Source of the DNA: Coemansia sp. RSA 922
Taxonomy: Eukaryota; Kickxellomycota; Kickxellomycetes; Kickxellales; Kickxellaceae
Reading direction: 5' to 3'
NCBI GenBank assembly: GCA_027577415.1
Contig: JANBQS010000614.1
Span: 1-14,609, forward strand
Length of the DNA: 14,609 nucleotides
Part shown: positions 7,730-14,528 of the stretch, piece by piece
How the letters are laid out: each line of letters opens with the position of its first letter
Position numbering within the stretch: position 1 is the first letter of the stretch
Position numbers and translations under genes: made by a program
Notes under the pieces: generated by a model
Database searches by the model: none
The model's input: only the letters and a program-made list of their open reading frames with translations
Told to the model about the DNA's origin: nothing

Positions 7730-7788
7730 GCTCAGTACAAGTTTTATATGATTATTACAACAGTGTACTGAGCATTTACTGTTGTAAT
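7730..7788. repeat. Two interlocking perfect inverted repeats
   Basis: Pair 1 is GCTCAGTACA (7730-7739) with TGTACTGAGC (7764-7773). Pair 2 is ATTACAACAGT (7754-7764) with ACTGTTGTAAT (7778-7788). The 5' arm of pair 2 lies in the loop of pair 1 and its 3' arm lies beyond it, so as single strands they form either of two exclusive hairpins or a pseudoknot-like fold. The structure starts 30 bases after the LTR at 7426-7700. Function unknown. Confidence 0.6.
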
Positions 7789-8951
7789 GAATCTTTAAGC
7801 ACTTTCCTTTAAACTCTAAGTAAAAAATTTCCTTGCATTTTATTTCCAGACTTTTTTTTCTTTTTTTCCAACTTTAGCTGCCAAGTATAATGACCATTTA
7901 GCATACCTATTTGACACATCATCACCTAAACGCATTTTAATAGGTGATATATTATATTACTTCGTGGTGTTTAACTCATGTGCTTTCCTGTTTTTCTCGT
8001 GTTTCATTTGTAACAATACTGTGGAATATGTAATGAATCAACTGCCTGAAGCTAATTGAACAATGCCTGGAGGTTCAATTCATGCAGGAGTATTGAAAAC
8101 AGAGTGCACAATCATGAAAACGCCTATGTAGATAATGTTAACTTTTTTGTCCAATATGATTCCAAGACTCTTTAACCCTCAGTGCGTCTACTGGGATTGT
8201 TTCCACAGTTTTCTCATAGCAAGATAATGCACTTCTATCCTCAAAATAGCTTTTAGGTATTTCCCCTTGCATACACACTTTCAACATCAACAGCTTGCAC
8301 ATAACCTTTTCATTATGTTCACTTTCTCTATTCGGTTATTTTGGATTTGGTTATTGCTACTTTTACCCTGCAAAGCATGGTTGTCTACCAGAATTACATT
8401 TCAATACACATGTGTCGCACATCCTTGTTAAAACATACACTAAGTGTCTGTTATCATGCTATACCTGTATTGTTGTAACGAGGAGGTGCTACCATGTGTT
8501 CTGGTATGTAATTCTCACAAGAAACCAAAGCTTTGAAGAAATCAACACAGTATGTTATTGTATTTCAAACGTTTAGCTCTCATTTAGACTTGGGCTATGT
8601 GACAGTCTAGGTGTTGTTACTCTTCTGAGAAAGAGGAACGTTGCTCAAAACATAACAACATACTGTCAAAGTAATATCATATATAAATATAGTATAGGAA
8701 ATGTATTAAAAAAGTCAGCTATTTGGAATGTGGCAGCCATATGACTATTATGTAAACAGAAAAAAAAGCAAATAATGTAGAAGGCCATACTATTGTAGAC
8801 ATGTTGTTTATTGATTCATTAGTTTATGAGGACTAGGCATGTATTTGGTCATTGCCATTACGCCCAAAGTACCTTCGACTTCTTTCAAAGTGAGAGTTGC
8901 TTTTATATTTAAGCTGTTCCGCTCGTGAATTAATCAATAATATCATCATCT
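7789..8951. other. AT-rich spacer, nothing recognised
   Basis: No gene, RNA gene, array or repeat that I can support. The longest open frame (8295-8576, +) begins at a TTG and has a hydrophobic, tyrosine- and cysteine-rich composition typical of translated AT-rich noncoding DNA. The right end borders the decayed 3' end of copy B. Confidence 0.45.
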
Positions 8952-9330
8952 TCAACACATTAATTTCTCTAGGCTGGAAACTTCTATGTCTTGTGCCCAC
9001 CCCTTAATACGCTCATAACGCTCTCACACTACCAGATGCCTGGAAATTGGCCCAAGATACACCTGCAATAACAAAAAAGTAAGCCTCTCCTTCAAGCTTG
9101 GTGTGATTATCACCTATACAATCCTCTCCACCTATGGAATAACAAACATTCTCAGTAACAATGCATAGTTTTTTTTTACTACGTTTATAAGGTTTTAGCT
9201 TTGTATTTGCATTAATTTTCCCTTCTGCTAAAGTGGAGGTACTTAAGCAAGTTGTTAGCTCAATATCTATCTCACCTATACGATCCATGCCACCCTCATA
9301 TGAATGTAGACGGTACACAGGATATATCAT
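8952..9330 (-). pseudogene. Short gene of unknown function (copy B), inverted and frameshifted paralogue
   Basis: Paralogue of the gene at 6008-6687, in inverted orientation about 2.3 kb away. The ATG at 9330-9328 opens a frame that runs 105 codons to TGA at 9015-9013. Aligned with copy A (GTGAGTGAGCG there, GTGAGAGCG here), two bases are missing at about 9022-9026. Past the lesion the other frame continues the homology (ERYERIK-GW here, ERFNAIKKW in copy A) until a stop at 8954-8952. Further 3' a short acidic DDDIID-like piece in yet another frame suggests a second lesion near 8950. Copy B lacks the LTR and so records the original junction. The frame also extends upstream to a TTG at 9486, but that part is the C/T-rich leader shared with copy A, so the ATG at 9330 is preferred. 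A truncated 105-aa product is possible. Confidence 0.65.
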
Positions 9331-9513
9331 GCTTTCAGTACACAAATAATAGACAAGCTGGCTGCTGGTGTAAAAAAAGCTGGGGGAAAGTGTAATAGCT
9401 GGCAGAAAAGTGGGAGGAGAGAGGAGGAAGGGAAGAGAAAGCAGGCATCCAGAATTTGCCATTTTGTGCCACTCCTGCAGCAGCAATTAGAATAAGACAA
9501 AGAAATCGCCTAT

Positions 9514-9537
9514 CTTTTTAAATGCGCCCTTAAAAAG
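9514..9537 (-). promoter_or_regulatory. Inverted repeat in the promoter of copy B
   Basis: CTTTTTAA (9514-9521) and TTAAAAAG (9530-9537) form a perfect 8-bp inverted repeat with an 8-base loop. It sits at the position equivalent to the 11-bp repeat at 5807-5838 of copy A. A C/T-rich leader follows on the minus strand (about 9400-9445), as in copy A. Confidence 0.35.
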
Positions 9538-10275
9538 ACGTATGTTAAAGTCACACTTCACGATATCTTTTGGTTTACTCAAAGATTAAAAAGCAAAAAG
9601 GACATCCAACCCATTGGGGAGAACACAAGAGTGCAAACAATCTAGTCACACAACTAGGTAAAAGCAAATGTAAGTTAGATTGGGTCTTTAATATACATCA
9701 TTCCCTATGTTGATGTTTCTCTTTTGAAGAGCCAGACAAGACCCATCAATGTTTTTGGCCACGTCTACCAATAAAAGATGCAGCTACCAGATCTCCCAGA
9801 GCAAGAGAACCAGACCAGACACTGATTAGATAGCCCTCCAACCTTTTCCCCGAATTTGACCTCGATTATGGCTCTTGTTACTCCTTTGCACTAGACTGCA
9901 CTGCCTTTATCTCTGAGTGCAAAATACATGTCTATACGGATCCCTTCGGCAGTGGTAACTATGTTGGTATTGAATCTCTGATCAAGGCGTATCACACGCT
10001 AAAGAGTAGCAAGGTACCTGTTATCACGCCCACCCCTTAGAGCCGCCAATAAGACAGTGTTAGCAAGTGTCATTGTCAAGGCACTACAGAAAACATTCAT
10101 TTATATATGTTTGACTCTACGCCTTTCTTAACAAACAATCCTTTTTATCGCTCGATATCCACCAAGTTCATTACCCATAAAAGGCTTTAGAATACCAAGT
10201 CATTCGTGTTCATAAAAGTTTTGAAAACCCCCGAACATCACCTTGTAATCATTTTTTTTTACCATATTGGCATAA
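9538..10275. other. Upstream flank of copy B and of OGG1
   Basis: Divergent promoter region between copy B (-) and OGG1 (+). It holds scattered protein-like fragments, the best being the 68-codon stretch at 9834-10040 (+). A second stop-bounded piece of about 32 codons lies at roughly 9683-9773 (+). A canonical GTAAGT occurs at about 9669, and TAG triplets at 9827-9829 and 9831-9833 could be 3' splice sites, so a spliced gene here is possible but not shown. The 200 bases before OGG1 have no strong TATA box. Confidence 0.35.
9834..10040 (+). pseudogene. Protein-like 3' exon or gene remnant, cysteine-containing
   Basis: Bounded upstream by TAG at 9831-9833 and ended by TAG at 10038-10040, this frame is open for 68 codons without an ATG start. 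The predicted piece is coherent: three cysteines (SCYSF, DCTAF, ECKI), then VYTDPFGSGNYVGIES and a lysine-rich tail. The spacing looks like a small extracellular or crystallin-like beta fold, but that is a guess from pattern only. The TAG just before it could be a 3' splice site, which would make it the last exon of a spliced gene; a signal-peptide exon was not found upstream. Confidence 0.3.
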
Positions 10276-11493
10276 ATGACAATAACGACAGAGACAGACA
10301 ACAGGATATCGGTGGTTTGGCAGGATTTGGAAGTAGCACCAGCCGAACTACGCCTTGACCCGACTTTGATATGTGGCCAAGCGTTTCGCTGGAAATGCAC
10401 GGGTCCAAACGAATGGACATGCGCAATCTTTGGACACGTAGTTGACCTAAAGCAAACAAGCACAAGTGTTCTATTCCGATCGTTAGGTCGACTACCTACT
10501 GCCAGCGAATCCGACGATGAGCTAAGGCTGCTTTTATGCGATTATTTACAACTCCATATCAGTTTACAAGCGCTCTGCGAGCAATGGATCAAAGTAGACC
10601 CAGAGTTCAAAAAACTAGCGCAGACACAGATCGGAGTACGGATTCTGAGACAGCCGATAGTGGAGAACTTGTTTACGTTTATCGCGTCGTCCAACAACAA
10701 CATCAGGAGGATTACGATGCTAGTAGATAAGCTATGTGGAAAGTACGGCCAAAAAATCGAGACAGAAAAGGGCGCGTTCTTTACTTTTCCTAGCATTCAA
10801 ATGATTGCGCGGGACTCGGCGGTCGAGCAGACGATGAAAGAGCTGGGGTTCGGGTATCGGGCCAGATATTACGCCAAAATCGTCGAACGCCTGGTGCAAT
10901 TGGATGACACGTATCTAGAGAATCTCCGCCATGCATCGGTAGAGGTTGCTAGGGAAGAGTTGATGAACCTATCGGGCGTTGGGCCCAAAGTCGCGGATTG
11001 CGTTTTGCTAATGTCGTTGGATAAGGCGGATGCAGTGCCTGTGGATACGCATATATGGCAAGTTGCGCAAAAGCGGTATGTTGGCAGATTGACGGGCTCC
11101 AAGAGCGAGTTGGCGAGTATGCCGTTGCCGTCAGATAAACAAGAGCAGATTCGGGAGCTTGCGCAGAAGCTCAGCGCATTCAAGTCTCCGTCGACAAAGG
11201 CGTACGAATTGGCACAGGCGCTTATCGTTACTCTGTTTAGCCCTTATGCTGGCTGGGCTCAAGGCCTGCTGTTCTCCGACGATCTAGTGGACAGCCTAGA
11301 TCCCACTGCGGCTAAACCAATAACAAAGTCTAGGCCAATATCAAAACCAAAGCCGACGCCAGCCAAACGCAAGGCTGAGGAGCCACAAACAATTCCAAAG
11401 CAGGAGCATGAAACCGCGGCTGAGCCAACAGCAAAGCGAACCGGATTGCGTCCACGACCAGCAAGCTCGGTATTCACAAAATCAGGTCTATAG
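10276..11493 (+). CDS. OGG1: 8-oxoguanine DNA glycosylase/AP lyase
   Basis: A base-excision repair enzyme that removes 8-oxoguanine paired with C and nicks the abasic site; expected in nucleus and mitochondria. It is 405 aa in one exon. The N-terminal domain has LICGQAFRW (32-39). SSNNNIRRI (138-146) holds the residues equivalent to human Asn149 (N140) and Arg154 (R145). The helix-hairpin-helix LSGVGPKVADC (232-242) carries the catalytic lysine K238 (human K249) and C242 (human C253). VPVDTHIW (254-261) gives the catalytic aspartate D257 (human D268) and H259 (human H270). Q329 and F333 in AQGLLFSDDL match the base-pocket residues Q315 and F319. Residues 342-405 form a basic, proline- and lysine-rich tail with a PAKRKAEE segment that could be a nuclear localisation signal. 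The start is the ATG at 10276, the only one upstream of the conserved core in frame. All key residues are present, so it should be active. Confidence 0.95.
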   Translation: MTITTETDNRISVVWQDLEVAPAELRLDPTLICGQAFRWKCTGPNEWTCAIFGHVVDLKQTSTSVLFRSLGRLPTASESDDELRLLLCDYLQLHISLQALCEQWIKVDPEFKKLAQTQIGVRILRQPIVENLFTFIASSNNNIRRITMLVDKLCGKYGQKIETEKGAFFTFPSIQMIARDSAVEQTMKELGFGYRARYYAKIVERLVQLDDTYLENLRHASVEVAREELMNLSGVGPKVADCVLLMSLDKADAVPVDTHIWQVAQKRYVGRLTGSKSELASMPLPSDKQEQIRELAQKLSAFKSPSTKAYELAQALIVTLFSPYAGWAQGLLFSDDLVDSLDPTAAKPITKSRPISKPKPTPAKRKAEEPQTIPKQEHETAAEPTAKRTGLRPRPASSVFTKSGL

Positions 11494-12267
11494 TTGTTCA
11501 TGCGCCTCTGTCAGTTCCCCCGTCAGATTCTCGCCGCACACACCCACATAGATTAGAAGAGTCTGGCCATGGTACTTGTCAACACCATTTATCGTCACTT
11601 GGTTCTTTCAATTATTTTGAGTAACGTCAAAGTTTATAAATATAGACGTCCGTTTCTTGACAGGATAGCCGCACCTTTTCCTTGAAAGGAGCTTTCACAG
11701 AAAACAAAAATGAGCACTTTCTTGCTAGGCGTTCGTGTTTTTCGTTCCTGCACTCAAACCAATGAGATGGTCAGCCCACCAAATGTACTCTGCATCGGAT
11801 TGTTTACACACTAATACTTTCTCTGTGGTCATTCAAAAGGAGAGCGTGCTGGATATGCAACCACAACATTCATCACAAGGAGTGACAGTTGTAAGACACA
11901 TAGCAAGCGCTGTAGGAGCACTGCGCCACACATAATATTCTCGAGCTACATGAATACCACTACATGAGTTATAATATCCATCTTGACATATGCAACAAAT
12001 CTCATGTACATACGTGTTGCTAAAACATTAATTGCTATCAATTTGCTCGTACTAGTTGTCGAAATAAATTTTAACAAAGGCTATAATAAAAAGGAGTATA
12101 TTGACAGGTCACAACAACATGCACTTGAGGTATTTACCAACCAAATAGCATTACATATAAACTACTAGCAAAGATCAAACATGAATTATAAAAACACATG
12201 GTTGTTGCTAAACATGAACATGTATGATTTCACTTCGAACTGACATAACCCCTGGATCCAATTATGC
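11494..12267. other. 3' flank of OGG1 and outer flank of the tandem repeat
   Basis: No gene that I can support. A minus-strand frame of 39 codons without ATG ends at 11488, overlapping the OGG1 stop tail to tail. A TTTATAAATATAG at about 11634 precedes a 34-codon ATG frame (11710-11814, +), and a different frame is open at 11735-11935 from a GTG. From about 11990 the sequence matches 13735-13870, so it is the 3' flank of the tandem gene unit and not a gene of its own. Confidence 0.4.
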
Positions 12268-12304
12268 TTAATCGAAAAGAGTTTCACAGGATATTGTTAA
12301 TTGT
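12268..12304 (-). other. Severed 3' end of the 12906 gene, beyond the LTR
   Basis: On the minus strand, this stretch starts with the second TSD copy (12304-12300) and continues the frame of the gene at 12906 for nine codons to TAA at 12270-12268. The encoded tail TISCETLFD resembles the end of the intact paralogue (KVSTDNIFN). This piece is now cut off by the LTR at 12305-12557. Confidence 0.6.
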
Positions 12305-12557
12305 TGTAGGATCTCAAGATCGTGCCGACAGTGATCCCACAGTCAAGTTACATGACCAAACCAATTGCCCAATCGGACTATTGATAATGTTGATGACGAG
12401 CTCTACTGCACCATGACTTTGTTTACTAAAAGGACCACGCACTGCAACCCGGCTTAGGTCCTTTATCATCACTTCTTATAGCTTTTATTAATGAGACTTT
12501 AGAACGGTGACACTAGGCTCTAATAGCCTAAAATAAGTTAGATACTTCCGTACTATA
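12305..12557 (+). mobile_element. Solo LTR, 253 bp, TSD ATTGT
   Basis: Perfect TSDs ATTGT lie at 12300-12304 and 12558-12562. It starts TGTAGGATC and ends CTATA, where its relative at 6067-6321 ends CTACA. It is homologous to that LTR along its whole length but has lost most CpG sites, often to TpG or CpA (for example CACGTG is now TACATG and CTGCGCCACGAC is CTGCACCATGAC). The TATA box is also degraded. Its right end lies in the coding region of the gene at 12906 and supplies that gene's present stop codon. Confidence 0.85.
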
Positions 12558-12906
12558 ATTGTATCTCCATTGGAAGGTTTTCTCTGATTCTCTCTGGCAT
12601 CCGCATCGCTGTTCCATCCTTAGTGTAATAAACCTGGGTCACTGATTTGCTTTGGGTAACGATGCGGCCGTCATTACCCCTATCTATGTTATCAATAAAA
12701 TTCTTGTTGGAATCATTCCTAACCACCAAGATAACAATATCCTCATCAAGGCATCCTTCCGCAAACATCTCTGTGAAAACTTTTCCATGTACGAAGTCGA
12801 AAGCATATGAAACGATGTAGTCCTTTCCAGGGTGATTCGTGTTAACATATTGGCGAATAGCATCCAAAGAAGTGAAATCGTCTTTCCTAATTACTTTAGC
12901 GGGCAT
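12553..12906 (-). CDS. Short gene of unknown function, C-terminus replaced by LTR stop codon
   Basis: Not recognised. The ATG is at 12906 and the frame runs 117 codons to a TAG (12555-12553) that belongs to the end of the solo LTR. Before insertion the protein would have had 126 residues; the lost tail lies at 12268-12299. It is a paralogue of the 133-aa gene at 14364-13963: both begin MPA, then share F-S, H-GK-Y-V-Y-F, V--EM-E/A and D-SI/D-RI plus S-SV motifs. Predicted soluble, mixed alpha/beta in look, no signal peptide or membrane segment. A TATA box lies 109 bases upstream at 13015-13022. Although the LTR looks old, this frame has stayed open, which suggests that the truncated protein may still be made. 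Confidence 0.6.
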   Translation of the reverse strand: MPAKVIRKDDFTSLDAIRQYVNTNHPGKDYIVSYAFDFVHGKVFTEMFAEGCLDEDIVILVVRNDSNKNFIDNIDRGNDGRIVTQSKSVTQVYYTKDGTAMRMPERIRENLPMEIQL

Positions 12907-13444
12907 AATAAGGTGTAGAACTTGTCAAACTTGTAGGCATTAGCTGTTCAAGAAAATAATGTGTGTGGAATAAGAACAATGAGGAACGAGCATCAACACT
13001 TGTCCAGGCAGTGCCTTTTATATGTCTTCTGTTGTAGGGTGGACATTTTTCGAGTGCATGGCATGTCCAAAAAATAATCTGATTCTTATCTCTCCCCAAG
13101 ATAATGATGTCGTTGGTTGCGTAGTCATACTTTCTTTCCAACAAAGAACACGCTGCTTTTGAATTGCAACCAGATGAGCAAATATGACCGTCTGAAACAT
13201 AGCTAGAAGCAGTGTCGCTCACAGGCACTTTGTCTGAAGTAAGGGTGAGGTAAGAAATGCAAGCCCATGCCAACTTTCAAATAATAATGATTTCATTTGA
13301 AGAAAGGCAGTCATGTGTTGAATGTGTTGAATGTGTGTCTGTTGGTAGCACCCGATTTTGATTCTAACTGTTCATTAGTGTTGAGCTGGCACATTATTTG
13401 GCTGGATTTTAAACACTACAATTACTTATAATACTGCTCTCCAA
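12907..13444. other. Promoter region of the 12906 gene and inter-unit spacer
   Basis: Upstream sequence conserved with unit 2 as far as about 13145. A long minus-strand frame (13273 to 12896) starts at TTG and covers the promoter, so it is not taken as a gene. A short tandem repeat TGTGTTGAA (twice plus part) occurs at 13314-13336. No other feature is seen. Confidence 0.45.
13015..13070 (-). promoter_or_regulatory. Promoter of the 12906 gene: TATA box and conserved upstream block
   Basis: On the minus strand TATAAAAG lies at 13022-13015, 109 bases before the ATG. A 22-base block at 13049-13070 (core GACATGCCATGCACTCGAA on minus) is conserved in unit 2 at 14507-14528 (GCCATGCCTGGCACTTGAA) at nearly the same distance from the TATA box. 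Conservation between diverged paralogues points to a shared upstream binding site. Confidence 0.6.
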
Positions 13445-13675
13445 TCAACAAAATACTTTAGCCATTGGGCTTTCCTCTCTGATGGGTAGACAATTGGAGA
13501 GAAAGGGCTTAAGGGTATTGACCATATTCTCCTCTCCCATCTCCAAAATAGCAAGGTCTCTTCTCCAAATTTTTATTAATCCTTTTTTGACATAGCCAGG
13601 GGATTTTATCACTTGTCTAGTAAACATAATGCCTGCAAACAACCCAAACACCAATTTGCTCACTATGTACTGCAT
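13445..13675 (-). CDS. Hypothetical small protein, 76 aa
   Basis: Not recognised. The ATG at 13675 opens 76 codons to TGA at 13447-13445. The N-terminus is mildly hydrophobic (MQYIVSKLVFGLFAGIMF), followed by a basic stretch (VKKGLIKIWRRD) and a mixed C-terminal part. No promoter element stands out. It lies in the spacer between the two tandem units, in sequence that has no counterpart in unit 1 as far as I can see. It could be a small gene, a fragment of a mobile element, or chance. Confidence 0.25.
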   Translation of the reverse strand: MQYIVSKLVFGLFAGIMFTRQVIKSPGYVKKGLIKIWRRDLAILEMGEENMVNTLKPFLSNCLPIREESPMAKVFC

Positions 13676-13962
13676 ATGAGAATTTTTATTCAAAATATAT
13701 TTCTAAAGATTCATGTATGTTGCTATCAATATATTTAAACTAATTGACATAGTATATAACTAGTAACAACAATATTATAACAAGAAATGTGGAGACAAGT
13801 CATAACAACATGTATGCCAAGTACTTGCCAGTTGGCAGCACAACCTATAAACCACTAGCAAGTCGAGAAGTCGAAACAGGATGTCCACACAATCGTTGTT
13901 GAACACGCAATTGCGTTCTTCATGGCTTAACTGACCAAAACATTATCTAGACAACAAAGATG

Positions 13963-14364
13963 TTAGTTAAAAATATTATCCGTAGATACTTTCACACAGT
14001 AATTTTTGCCTCTAAAAGCTTGGACTATCTCTTTTGACACACTCGTCTTCTCTCCGCTGTTAGAATATGCCAACACATACGCCTTGATATCAGAGACAGA
14101 TTCAGATGCAATCATAATACTACCATCATGGAATTTGCTCGGCTTAAGCTTCATAAGGTCATCATGACATACGCCCAAGTTCACATGGATAATAACATGG
14201 TTGTCACTGCACATGTTCGCCAACTCCTCTACCATCTCTTTGACCTTATCTGGATAGAAGGAATACACGACTAAGTACTTCTTTCCAGAGTGAAAATCTT
14301 TAATGTGTTTGTGAATATCCGCATTAGAGGCAAATTCAATATTAGTAACAGTATATGCAGGCAT
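13963..14364 (-). CDS. Short gene of unknown function, intact paralogue of the 12906 gene
   Basis: Not recognised. The ATG is at 14364 and TAA at 13965-13963, giving 133 aa in one exon. It is the complete relative of the LTR-truncated gene at 12906 and shows what that gene's C-terminus looked like (ends KVSTDNIFN). Features: MPA start, F-S and H-GK-YLVVYSF near residues 11-37, an acidic helix-like VKEMVEELAN, then alternating beta-like stretches (VIIHVN, SIMIASESV, AYVLAYS). It is rich in lysine and acidic residues, with no signal peptide or membrane segment. A TATA box lies 108 bases before the ATG. The best view is a lineage-specific expanded family; a function should not be assigned from this sequence. 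Confidence 0.65.
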   Translation of the reverse strand: MPAYTVTNIEFASNADIHKHIKDFHSGKKYLVVYSFYPDKVKEMVEELANMCSDNHVIIHVNLGVCHDDLMKLKPSKFHDGSIMIASESVSDIKAYVLAYSNSGEKTSVSKEIVQAFRGKNYCVKVSTDNIFN

Positions 14365-14471
14365 AATAAAGCGTAAAAACTTGGCAAGATTGTAAGTATC
14401 GGTTGCCTAGGCAAATAATCTAAGATGAGAATAATGGTGAGAAGCGAGCTTCAACAGTTGTCCAGACAGGG

Positions 14472-14528
14472 CTTTTTATATCCCCTCAGTTGTAGCAAAG
14501 ACGCCATTCAAGTGCCAGGCATGGCCAA
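14472..14528 (-). promoter_or_regulatory. Promoter of the 14364 gene: TATA box and conserved upstream block
   Basis: TATAAAAAG lies at 14480-14472 on the minus strand, 108 bases before the ATG. The upstream block at 14507-14528 matches the one at 13049-13070. Spacing between TATA box, block and ATG is almost identical in the two units. Confidence 0.6.

Larger units (their letters stand above)
11990..13145 (-). repeat. Tandem duplication, unit 1
   Basis: Contains the gene at 12906 (-), its promoter and its 3' flank, and corresponds piece by piece to unit 2 at 13735-14609. Matching blocks include the 3' flank (CAACAACATG ... TAAAC-ACTAGCAA near 12112-12173 and 13803-13862), the coding region, and upstream sequence to about 13145 (CTTTCTTTCCAA against CTTCTTTCCAG at the window edge). 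Unit 1 also carries the 253-bp LTR. Boundaries are approximate. Confidence 0.6.

Noticed and set aside
8295..8576. 93-codon plus frame
   Set aside because: TTG start, Y/C/F-rich composition, no homology or promoter seen.
9331..9486. Hydrophobic N-terminal extension of copy B (signal-peptide-like)
   Set aside because: It begins at TTG and is the translated C/T-rich leader, which copy A shares as noncoding DNA upstream of its own ATG.
11983..12168. 61-codon plus frame
   Set aside because: Non-ATG start; it lies in the 3' flank of tandem unit 1, and unit 2 has stops in the matching sequence.
3986..12557. A full-length LTR retrotransposon between two of the LTRs
   Set aside because: The LTRs differ in family or orientation, each has its own TSD pair, and no gag or pol coding lies between them.
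12896..13273. 125-codon minus frame upstream of the 12906 gene
   Set aside because: It starts at TTG and covers the conserved TATA box and upstream block; the equivalent part of unit 2 does not keep this frame.
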